DNA of 45,032 bases, from positions 1 through 45,032 of the forward strand of contig CAJUAC010000016.1 of the NCBI GenBank assembly GCA_910583885.1. The letters are read 5' to 3'. The notes under the pieces were generated by a model. That model saw only the letters and a program-made list of their open reading frames with translations. It ran no database searches and had not been told where the DNA came from. The stretch is from an uncultured Oscillospiraceae bacterium. Its GTDB lineage: Bacteria; Bacillota; Clostridia; Oscillospirales; Oscillospiraceae. Positions 17,360 to 23,854 of the stretch are shown one piece after another. The number at the start of each line of letters is the position of its first letter. The stretch's first letter is position 1. The translations under genes and the position numbers were made by a program.

Positions 17360-17742
17360 GCTTCCCCCTTGATGGCGGTTACTTCCATCTCAATCCTCGC
17401 ATCCTTAGGGAGGGCCGCAGCCTGATAGCACACGCGGGCAGGAGGATTCTCCGGAAAAAAGGCTGCATAGGCTTCGTTGACAGCTGCGAAATCGTTGATA
17501 TCCTTCAGCAAAATCGAAACCTTCAGCACGTGTGCCAGGCTGCTCCCCCCTGCCTGCAGGATATGGGATACATTATTCAGGATCAGGCGTGTCTGGCTCT
17601 GGATGTCATCTTGGCTTAATACCCCGGTCTTGGGATCCAGCGGCAGCTGACCAGATACGTAGATCACCCCCTGGTACTCTGTTGCCTGGGAGTATGGGCC
17701 GATGGCTGCGGGGGCCCCGGCGGCGCTGATAATCTTTTTCAT
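17356..17742 (-). CDS. ridA: RidA family enamine/imine deaminase
   Basis: A 128-residue Rid protein, normal family length. It speeds hydrolysis of 2-aminoacrylate and other enamine/imine products of PLP enzymes to 2-ketoacids, preventing damage to other PLP enzymes. Landmarks: AIGPYSQA near the N-terminus, YVSGQLPLDP, and the catalytic Arg in NPPARVCYQAA with the C-terminal Glu motif IEMEVTAIKG. First gene of the operon, with GAGGAGGAG just before its ATG and a near-consensus promoter 60-85 bases upstream. Coupling to the PatB-like gene supports a pair in which PatB makes the intermediate and RidA clears it. Confidence 0.92.
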   Translation of the reverse strand: MKKIISAAGAPAAIGPYSQATEYQGVIYVSGQLPLDPKTGVLSQDDIQSQTRLILNNVSHILQAGGSSLAHVLKVSILLKDINDFAAVNEAYAAFFPENPPARVCYQAAALPKDARIEMEVTAIKGEA

Positions 17743-17798
17743 GGCTCCTCCTCGATTAAAAAATTTGGTGTTGATTTAAAATTTTTCGACCTGTTTGT

Positions 17799-17827
17799 AT
17801 ATTACCAGTAAGAGTCGACTCTGTCAA
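17799..17827 (-). promoter_or_regulatory. Near-consensus sigma-A promoter of the peptide operon
   Basis: On the minus strand, TTGACA (17822-17827) and TAATAT (17799-17804) are separated by exactly 17 bases, 57 bases from the ridA start. Such a strong promoter usually needs a repressor, and a 12-base palindrome fills the spacer. Confidence 0.8.
17811..17822. promoter_or_regulatory. Palindromic candidate operator inside the operon promoter
   Basis: AGAGTCGACTCT is a perfect 12-base palindrome lying between the -35 and -10 boxes. Position alone would let a bound protein block RNA polymerase. The operon's own YheO-type regulator is the natural candidate, but nothing in the sequence proves the pairing. 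Confidence 0.55.
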
Positions 17828-18166
17828 CACTTTTTTGTCCATTTTCTACAAAATGGCAAATTTTATGCAGCCGCTACTCCCATGGTTTGCCGAAATACAG
17901 CGCCTGTGAAGGGCATTTAGGATGATGGTTTGTCTTCTGACCACATAAACAGCCACAGGCAGGTGTGGAGCACATGGAAACACTATGTTCAAAGAGTACC
18001 AGAAAGCAAATTAAATGGGACAAAAATGGCTATAAACCGCAAAAAATCTTCGCCGGTCTATTTGGCAATTACGGTGCCGAATTTGATTCTACGCATCCAG
18101 AAACAGACAAAATTAGCAGCAGAATTTTAATTTATATTGCGTTTTTGTCAAATTCATAGTATGTAG
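17828..18166. other. AT-rich stretch without a recognisable gene
   Basis: Between the operon promoter and the dpaB terminator I see no gene, RNA or repeat. Two overlapping open frames of about 65 codons exist (around 17930-18159) but have no ribosome site, no domain and untypical codon use. Confidence 0.6.
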
Positions 18167-18203
18167 AACACTCCCCCGGAAGCAGAGCCTCCGGGGGAGT
18201 GTT
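18167..18203. terminator. Strong hairpin terminator after dpaB
   Basis: Perfect 14-base arms (18167-18180 and 18190-18203) around a 9-base loop. On the plus strand the stem runs into TTTT; on the minus strand it ends in TT then C-rich sequence. It begins 6 bases past the dpaB stop, so it most likely ends the dpaA-dpaB transcript and separates it from the peptide operon's promoter region. Confidence 0.8.
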
Positions 18204-18208
18204 TTGAC

Positions 18209-18784
18209 TTACCGCAGCAGGACCGGCTGGATTTGCCGTCCCTGCAAGGCGGCCTCCACCGTCTCCCCAATGCGGGAGAAGTCCGCCACCAGGGAGCGGG
18301 GCTTCCGCTCCGGGTCATCCTGTCCAAAGGGGACAAAGTAATAGTGCTTGCGGCCCAGCAGCTCACCGATATTCCGGGCCGCTCCGCTCAATCCGTCATT
18401 CGACGCCAGGGCAATGACCACCGGCTTCTCATTGCGCAGATGGGACTTGGCTGCCATAGTTACGGAGGTGTCCGTAATCCCTGCTGCCAGCTTCCCCAGG
18501 GTATTCCCGGTGCAGGGTGCAATCACCAGCACATCCAGCAGCTGCTTCGGCCCGATGGGCTCTGCCCCGCTGACGCTGCGGATGATCCCGCGCCCTGTCA
18601 GGCGCTCTACTGCGGCGAGGAAATCCTCAGCCGTCCCAAAACGAGTATCCGTATGTGTACAAATATCAGAGACAATGGGGATCACTGTCTCATATTCCCC
18701 GCACAGCTTCTCCAATTCCTTAAGCACTTGGGCGTGGGTGCAGAAGGAGCCGCACAGGGCAAATCCCACTCGCTCTTTCCTCAA
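18209..18784 (-). CDS. dpaB: Dipicolinate synthase subunit B
   Basis: A 191-residue flavoprotein-like subunit (SpoVFB). With DpaA it oxidises dihydrodipicolinate to dipicolinic acid, the main small molecule of the spore core, made in the mother cell late in sporulation. Landmarks: VGFALCGSFCTHAQVL, then APCTGNTLGKLAAGITD, typical of the DpaB/flavoprotein fold. The best start is TTG at 18784 overlapping the dpaA stop as TTGA, with GAGGTGA about six bases upstream; no ATG lies in frame there. Translation is probably coupled to dpaA. Confidence 0.93.
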   Translation of the reverse strand: MRKERVGFALCGSFCTHAQVLKELEKLCGEYETVIPIVSDICTHTDTRFGTAEDFLAAVERLTGRGIIRSVSGAEPIGPKQLLDVLVIAPCTGNTLGKLAAGITDTSVTMAAKSHLRNEKPVVIALASNDGLSGAARNIGELLGRKHYYFVPFGQDDPERKPRSLVADFSRIGETVEAALQGRQIQPVLLR

Positions 18785-19638
18785 ATGGGCTCACCTCGTT
18801 CTTCCAATATGTGATAGATGCTGTCCCGGATAGCAGCCGCTGCGCTGCGCGGGGCCACCTTGCCCGGCAGGCCCAGTGCGGGGATCGCCCGGCGGCCCAG
18901 CCGTTTGGCGGCCTCCAGGTCCACGCTGCCGGGGGCGGAGGCCAAGTCCAAAATGACGCACGACTCCTTTGTTTCCCGCAGGCCGCTGGCATCCAGTACC
19001 GGGGCGGGCACTGTGTTGAAAATCAGGTCAAACCGGTCCAGCTCCCCCGTTAGGGAGCCAGTCTGGAGGCCGCGGAACCCCCTGGCATGGATCCATGCCA
19101 GATCCGCATACCGCCTGGCTGACACGGTGACGCTGGCCCCCAGGGCCATCAGGCGTTCCGCCAGCAGTTTGCCGATCCGGCCGTAGCCAACCACCAGGCA
19201 CTCGCTGGCGTGGATGGTCTGATCCGTGGCCTCCATTGCCAGCTGGATCGCCCCCTCCGCCGTAGGTATGGCGTTGGTAATCTGGATTTCCTCCCGGCTG
19301 TAATAGTCCAGCAGGGTCAAGCCGAAATCCGCCATCAGCCGTGCGCTCAGCTCGCCGGTCATACCGCCCAGCAGCAGTTGGTCATACCGCAGGCGGGGCC
19401 ACAGCTGCTCAGCGCTCAGGGCCGTATCTGTCAGCGGCAGGTTCAGCAGCCCTGCCCGGCAGACTGGCAGCGGCAGGACCAGCAGCTCCGCCGCCAGCAC
19501 CTGGTTTAATGGCACCTGGTTCGGGCCGACCCCCTGTTCCAGGCCCCAGGTCATGACATCCCATCCGTCTTCAATCAGGAGCCCGGCCAGGCAGACCTGC
19601 CGCATGTCGCCGCCCAGCACAGAAATGGTCCGTTTCAT
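18781..19638 (-). CDS. dpaA: Dipicolinate synthase subunit A
   Basis: A 285-residue Rossmann-fold subunit (SpoVFA). The NAD(P)-binding loop is VVGYGRIGK in the second half; the N-terminal catalytic domain has SVLGGDMRQ and LDYYSREEIQITNAIPTAEGA. Start at 19638 (MKRTISVLGG) follows AGAGGGGGG by six bases. A longer frame reaching 19818 has no ribosome site and is unlike the family, so I drop it. In Bacillus the pair sits with asd and dapG/dapA; here it stands alone. Control by sigma-K in the mother cell is expected from the family, but I could not find a convincing sigma-K promoter. Its presence shows an endospore former or a close descendant. Confidence 0.93.
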   Translation of the reverse strand: MKRTISVLGGDMRQVCLAGLLIEDGWDVMTWGLEQGVGPNQVPLNQVLAAELLVLPLPVCRAGLLNLPLTDTALSAEQLWPRLRYDQLLLGGMTGELSARLMADFGLTLLDYYSREEIQITNAIPTAEGAIQLAMEATDQTIHASECLVVGYGRIGKLLAERLMALGASVTVSARRYADLAWIHARGFRGLQTGSLTGELDRFDLIFNTVPAPVLDASGLRETKESCVILDLASAPGSVDLEAAKRLGRRAIPALGLPGKVAPRSAAAAIRDSIYHILEERGEPI

Positions 19639-19710
19639 ACACATCCCCCCTCTGCACCAGTCTATGCGGCTGCCCAGAAAGGGGAACCGGACAGCCGCTG
19701 CCTCAAATTT

Positions 19711-19737
19711 TACGCAAAATGTCTCCAATTTTGCGCA
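19711..19737. promoter_or_regulatory. Inverted repeat between dpaA and the surface cluster
   Basis: Arms TACGCAAAAT (19711-19720) and ATTTTGCGCA (19728-19737) pair with one mismatch across 7 bases. It is 73-99 bases before the dpaA start and about 150 before the divergent glycosidase-like gene. It may be a regulator site for either side; no flanking T run suggests a terminator. Confidence 0.4.
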
Positions 19738-19811
19738 CAACTGCAAAACAGGCAATACCTGCGTTATAATATTTTGAAAAATAGAAGGACTGGTCCTGTC
19801 CTGTTTGTTTT

Positions 19812-19842
19812 TATACAATTTGTATAGTATCCCTTATATAAT
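19812..19842 (+). promoter_or_regulatory. Candidate promoter -10 with an operator-like palindrome
   Basis: TATACAA-T-TTGTATA (19812-19826) is a perfect 7+1+7 palindrome, of the kind bound by GntR or similar dimeric repressors. Ten bases on is TATAAT (19837-19842), a perfect -10 box. No standard -35 lies at the right distance, so this may be an activator-dependent or repressor-covered start for the surface cluster beginning at 19890. Confidence 0.45.
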
Positions 19843-19889
19843 ACCATTTCACCCTGTCCCGCACCTGATGAACCCAGGAGGTACCCCTT

Positions 19890-20828
19890 ATGCATGTCAA
19901 AAAGAATCCCTGCCAGTGGGCTGCACTGGGCTGCATCCTGCTGGCGCTTACTCTTCTGACCGGCCTCATCCCCCATACTGGGGCGGCTGCCTCGGAGTCC
20001 GCCCCCACTGCGGGCCTGTTCTCCTGGAAGGCTGCGACGGTTAACAAGTCCGACGGCCAGATTTTTTCCACCATGGAACAGGTGGGGTTACATACCCTGT
20101 ACCAGAATTTTTCCAGCAAGACCAGCCGGCAGGCGCATATGGCGGCCTTCCTGGAGGCGGCCATGGAAAAGGGGGTCACGGTCTATCAGTTGACCGGGGA
20201 CCCCTCCTGGGCTATGGACGCAGAGGGCGTGCGGCTGTGCGAAGCGGTTGAGGAGGCCGCATCCTATAACCGGAGGGTTGAGCGGAAATTCCTCGCCCTG
20301 CGTGAGGAGGACGGGAAGGCATGGGACACTGTCCCCCGTCTGGCGGGAATCGTATTTGACGTAGAGCCCTACACCTTGGACGCCTGGGATGAGGATCCCG
20401 GCGCGGTGATGGACAGCTTTGTTTCCGGCATGAAACACGCCTATGCCCTGGCAAAGGAAAACGGCCTGGAGGTCATCCTCTGCATCCCCTGGTTCTACGA
20501 CACGCAGGGGCTGACAAAGGGTCTGCGGCGGCTGATCCGGGACTGCTGTGACAGCGTTCTGGTGATGAACTACTACCGGGGGGCGGAGATTGGTCACATC
20601 GCCGCCGAGGCGGAATTGGCCGCCGCCCATGGCAAGGGCCTCATCACCGCCTACGAGCTGCAAGAGGCGGACGGCAAGCAGATCCAGGAGGCTAACACAT
20701 ATTACAGCGAGGGCCTGGCCGCTGTGCGGGAAAATTTTGCTGCCCTACAGGCGGCCTACCAGGGCCAGACGGTCTCCATGGCCCTGCACGACTACCGCGC
20801 CCTGGAGGAGGTACTGGCGGATGAATGA
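19890..20828 (+). CDS. Secreted TIM-barrel glycosidase-like protein, first gene of the surface cluster
   Basis: A 312-residue exported protein. A signal peptide of about 36 residues (positive start, hydrophobic ALGCILLALTLLTGLIP) precedes the mature part. The rest looks like a glycoside-hydrolase-type TIM barrel: strand-end motifs AGIVFDVEPY (candidate acidic residues), VILCIPWFYD and VLVMNYYRG. Family number not recognised. AGGAGGT lies eight bases before the ATG. Its stop overlaps the VTC gene by 8 bases, so the two are coupled. A likely job is trimming or modifying the polysaccharide made by the GT2 at the end of the cluster, as CcsZ/BcsZ-type hydrolases do in cellulose systems; that is by analogy only. 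Confidence 0.7.
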   Translation: MHVKKNPCQWAALGCILLALTLLTGLIPHTGAAASESAPTAGLFSWKAATVNKSDGQIFSTMEQVGLHTLYQNFSSKTSRQAHMAAFLEAAMEKGVTVYQLTGDPSWAMDAEGVRLCEAVEEAASYNRRVERKFLALREEDGKAWDTVPRLAGIVFDVEPYTLDAWDEDPGAVMDSFVSGMKHAYALAKENGLEVILCIPWFYDTQGLTKGLRRLIRDCCDSVLVMNYYRGAEIGHIAAEAELAAAHGKGLITAYELQEADGKQIQEANTYYSEGLAAVRENFAALQAAYQGQTVSMALHDYRALEEVLADE

Positions 20829-21498
20829 GGTGCTGCGCCAGGAGAAGAAATTCCTGATTGACCAGGTGCAGCTCTACCGCTACAGCCGGGGGCTGGCGCG
20901 GTTCCTCACAGAGGACCCCCACAACAAGGGGGACGGCTACCCCATCCGCTCCCTCTACTTCGATTCCCTGGATGACCGGGATCTCCAGGAGAAGCTGGAT
21001 GGCGTGGAGCTGCGGCGGAAAATCCGCCTGCGTAACTACGGGCCAGACAACGACTTTGCGATGCTGGAGATGAAACAGAAGCAGGGGCCCATGCAGAAGA
21101 AGCGGTCAGCCCGCCTGCCCCGTGCGGACGCCATCCGCCTCACCCAGGGGGACTACACACCCCTGCTCTTCCATCCGGAGCCCTTTGCCCAGGAGTGCTA
21201 CGCTGTCATGTGTACCCACTGCTACCGCCCGCGGGTGGTGATCGAATACCGGCGCATCGCCTTCATTGCCAAGGAGAACAAGATCCGCATCACCTTCGAC
21301 CACCACATTACCGCCTCGGAATCCAACTGCAACATCTTCTCCCAGGAGCTCATCCAGCACCCGGTGATGCACCCGGCCCTGGCGGTGCTGGAGGTGAAGT
21401 ATAACGGGTTCCTGCTCAGCTACATCAAGGATATGCTCCGGGAGTGTGATTCCAGCGAGCTGTCCGTCAGCAAATATGCACTCAGCCGCAGTACATAA
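20821..21498 (+). CDS. VTC-domain (polyphosphate polymerase-like) protein
   Basis: A 225-residue cytoplasmic protein that is almost wholly a VTC tunnel domain. Family basic/acidic tunnel residues appear in order: QEKKFLI at the start, YPIRSLYFDS, RRKIRLRNYG, MLEMKQKQG followed by KKRSAR (about 78-95), VVIEYRRIAF, RITFDHHI and LAVLEVKYNG. In yeast Vtc4 this domain builds polyphosphate from ATP; in bacteria such stand-alone domains sit beside CotH and DUF4956 genes and their product is unknown. GAGGAGG lies nine bases before the ATG. A role in making or sensing a phosphate-rich or nucleotide signal for the surface polymer is an inference. Confidence 0.85.
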   Translation: MNEVLRQEKKFLIDQVQLYRYSRGLARFLTEDPHNKGDGYPIRSLYFDSLDDRDLQEKLDGVELRRKIRLRNYGPDNDFAMLEMKQKQGPMQKKRSARLPRADAIRLTQGDYTPLLFHPEPFAQECYAVMCTHCYRPRVVIEYRRIAFIAKENKIRITFDHHITASESNCNIFSQELIQHPVMHPALAVLEVKYNGFLLSYIKDMLRECDSSELSVSKYALSRST

Positions 21499-21516
21499 GC
21501 GGGTGTAACAGGCCGT

Positions 21517-21540
21517 GCAGGGAGCGGGCCCGCTCCCTGC
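21517..21540. repeat. Perfect 24-base palindrome (first of an abutting pair)
   Basis: GCAGGGAGCGGG followed by its exact reverse complement. As RNA it gives a 10-base-pair stem with a GGCC tip. It is 18 bases past the VTC stop and directly touches the next palindrome. Confidence 0.85.
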
Positions 21541-21560
21541 CCAGGACAACGTTGTCCTGG
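21541..21560. repeat. Perfect 20-base palindrome (second of the pair)
   Basis: CCAGGACAACGTTGTCCTGG, beginning at the base after the first palindrome. No T run follows, so a plain terminator is unlikely; the pair may slow or process the transcript between the VTC and DUF4956 genes. Confidence 0.85.
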
Positions 21561-21626
21561 GGGGATGATTGGCGCTGTGCCGCCTGTGTACCGCGTACAA
21601 CATGAACCTCCCGGAAAGGACTCCCT

Positions 21627-22304
21627 ATGAGACAATACCTCGCGAAGATCTTTGCGGAGAGTGGGACGCTCTCTGTACAGGACATTGTCCTGCACATCTT
21701 TGCTGCGGCCCTATTGAGCTTCGCCATCTATCTCTCCTACTGGTATACCCACACCGGCACCGCCTACAGCAAAAAATTTAACGTCTCCCTTGCCACCCTG
21801 ACCATCCTGACCGGCACGGTCATGACGGTTATCGGCAATAACATTGCCCTCTCCCTCGGCATGGTGGGTGCGCTGTCCATTGTCCGTTTCCGCACGGCCA
21901 TCAAGGACTCCCGGGACACAACCTACATTTTCTGGGCCATTATTGTCGGCATTTGCTGCGGCGTCGGCGACTATCTGGTGGCAGGGGTCGGCAGTGCCGT
22001 AGTCTTTTTGACCCTGCTGCTGTTCGGCAGGGTGCGCAATGAAAACCGCATCCTGCTGATTATCCGGGGGGCCAAGGGGCTGAGCCTCGAAATGGAGCGG
22101 CTGGTGTTCTCCTATTTCAACAAAAAGGCACTCCTTCGTGTCCGCAACACCACGGTGGACCGTGTGGAGCTGATCTATGAGATGCCCAGGAAGGTATGGC
22201 AGCTCAACTATAAAAAATCTGTCGATATTGCCGACGCGCTCTATGCGCTGGGGGACGTAGAATATGTCAACACAGTGGCCCAGAGCGATGAGATCAGCGG
22301 GTGA
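21627..22304 (+). CDS. DUF4956 family membrane protein
   Basis: A 225-residue protein with four predicted membrane segments in its first 140 residues and a cytoplasmic C-terminal domain of about 80 residues (MERLVFSYFNKKALLRVRNT onward, alpha/beta, perhaps ferredoxin-like). The family's mark, LGMVGALSIVRFRTAIKDSRD, joins the third and fourth segments. DUF4956 proteins regularly neighbour VTC and CotH genes in Firmicutes; their role is not established. GGAAAGGA precedes the ATG. It probably forms a membrane complex with the VTC-domain protein, whose substrate or product it might move or bind. Confidence 0.85.
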   Translation: MRQYLAKIFAESGTLSVQDIVLHIFAAALLSFAIYLSYWYTHTGTAYSKKFNVSLATLTILTGTVMTVIGNNIALSLGMVGALSIVRFRTAIKDSRDTTYIFWAIIVGICCGVGDYLVAGVGSAVVFLTLLLFGRVRNENRILLIIRGAKGLSLEMERLVFSYFNKKALLRVRNTTVDRVELIYEMPRKVWQLNYKKSVDIADALYALGDVEYVNTVAQSDEISG

Positions 22305-22309
22305 CGGCG

Positions 22310-23845
22310 ATGCGGCGCAGTTTGCTGCTGATGATCCTCCTGGCCGCTGCCGTTGTGCCCCTGACCCTGCTGCTCCAGCAGGCCGGCAGGGAGACGGCGG
22401 TGCCCCGCTGGCATCAGCATCTGGAGCAGCCCTCCGAGGAGGCGCTGGGGCCCTGCCCCCGCTGCGGCGGGGAGGCAGAGCTATGCACCCACCTGCCGGT
22501 AATCAACGTGGAGACCGGCGGACAGACCATCCCTGGGCGGCCTGTCCGGGAGGAGGGGGCTGACACCACCAGCTACCAGGCCGGCGACCACGGGGAGACG
22601 GAGATCTTGGTCTCCTACTCCACTGTGTCGGAGGCTGGCGTCTGGCACCACCCGGACGACGAACCCACCCACACAGGAACAGCGCTCTTCCGTTACCGCG
22701 GCAACAGCTCCCGCTATTTCACCAAGGGCAGCTACCGGATGCGGCTGGTGAAGGACGACGGGGAGCAAAAGCGGAAGCAGGGCCTGCTGGGGATGCCCGC
22801 CGGGACGGACTGGGCACTCTACGGCCCCTTTTTGGACAAGACGCTGCTGCGCAACTATATGTGGATGAACCTGTCGGCGGAGGTGATGGGGACCTGGACC
22901 CCGGAGGTCCGCTTCTGCGAGCTGATGCTGGATGGGGAATACCAGGGCGTCTATGTGCTTATGGAGATGATCGACGTGGACGCCAACCGCCTGAACCTGA
23001 CAGAGTACAGGTCCGGCGACCCGGTGTGCAGTTACCTGGTGCTGATCGGTTCCCGGAGCAGGCTGGAGCGCTCTTTGGACAATTTCTGCTACTACACCTA
23101 CCAGATGGAGATCGGCAACGACCTGAGGGCCGAGGTGCTCTACCCAGGCGCGTCGTCCCTCAGCCAGCAGGTGCTGGAGTATATCCAGGCCGATTTCAGC
23201 GAGGCGGAGCGGATGCTGTTCTCCTCCGATCTGGTGGACGGTACCGGCGCATGGAAAAGCGGGATCAATATGGACTCCTTTGTCAACTACTATATCTTAA
23301 TGGAATTCCTGGCAGTAAACGATATGTTTGGCAACTCGACCTATCTCTACCGGGATGTGCGGGGCAAGCTGAGCATTGGCCCTGTCTGGGACTACAACAA
23401 TGTGCTCAACAACTTTTTCCATCCCATGCCGGAGCGCGCATTCCTCCTCTCCCAGCGGGGCTGGTATTCCCGGCTGATGATGGACCACGAGTTTGTGGAG
23501 CGGGTGATCCGCCGGTACCGGGAGCTGCGCCGGGGGGTGCTGTCTGAGGAGCATTTACTGGCCTATGAGGAGGCTGTGGAAGCTTGGCTGGGCAGCGCTA
23601 TTGGGCGTAATTACACCGTCTGGGGCTACACCTTCGACCCGGAGCAGGTCTCTGCCAATGAGCGCCGGCTCCCTGCGGCGGGCAGCGGCGATACGCTCCG
23701 GGATGTGAACCCGGACAGCTACAGGCAGGCCGTGGAATGGATGCTGGATTATATGGTGGACCGCGGCCGGTGGATGGACGAAAATATCGAAACCCTGCGG
23801 CAATACAGCCATCCCTCCCGGTTCGCCACCCAGTTGTTGGAATAG
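22310..23845 (+). CDS. CotH kinase family protein, membrane/surface form
   Basis: A 511-residue protein with an N-terminal membrane segment (MRRSLLLMILLAAAVVPL) and then the CotH fold: TALFRYRGNSSRYFTKGSYRMRL, then KTLLRNYMWMNLSAEVMG, then FCELMLDGEYQGVYVLMEMI, and GPVWDYNNVLNNFF with the conserved Asp expected to bind metal. CotH of Bacillus is an atypical kinase that phosphorylates spore-coat proteins; other members are secreted. A Cys cluster near residues 47-62 (GPCPRCGGEAELCTH) is not part of the usual fold and might hold zinc. The GTG at 22301 is an alternative start, overlapping the DUF4956 stop. Kinase activity on a protein or sugar of the surface polymer is inferred. Confidence 0.85.
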   Translation: MRRSLLLMILLAAAVVPLTLLLQQAGRETAVPRWHQHLEQPSEEALGPCPRCGGEAELCTHLPVINVETGGQTIPGRPVREEGADTTSYQAGDHGETEILVSYSTVSEAGVWHHPDDEPTHTGTALFRYRGNSSRYFTKGSYRMRLVKDDGEQKRKQGLLGMPAGTDWALYGPFLDKTLLRNYMWMNLSAEVMGTWTPEVRFCELMLDGEYQGVYVLMEMIDVDANRLNLTEYRSGDPVCSYLVLIGSRSRLERSLDNFCYYTYQMEIGNDLRAEVLYPGASSLSQQVLEYIQADFSEAERMLFSSDLVDGTGAWKSGINMDSFVNYYILMEFLAVNDMFGNSTYLYRDVRGKLSIGPVWDYNNVLNNFFHPMPERAFLLSQRGWYSRLMMDHEFVERVIRRYRELRRGVLSEEHLLAYEEAVEAWLGSAIGRNYTVWGYTFDPEQVSANERRLPAAGSGDTLRDVNPDSYRQAVEWMLDYMVDRGRWMDENIETLRQYSHPSRFATQLLE

Positions 23846-23854
23846 GGGGTGGGT

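Noticed and set aside
17930..18159. Two overlapping open frames of about 65 codons between the peptide operon and dpaB
   Set aside because: No ribosome site, no motif, low-complexity AT-rich sequence; likely chance.
19639..19818. Extended N-terminus of dpaA (60 more residues)
   Set aside because: No ribosome site and no likeness to the DpaA family; the start at 19638 has a strong site.
21517..21560. CRISPR repeats
   Set aside because: Only two different palindromes, no spacers and no cas genes anywhere in the window.
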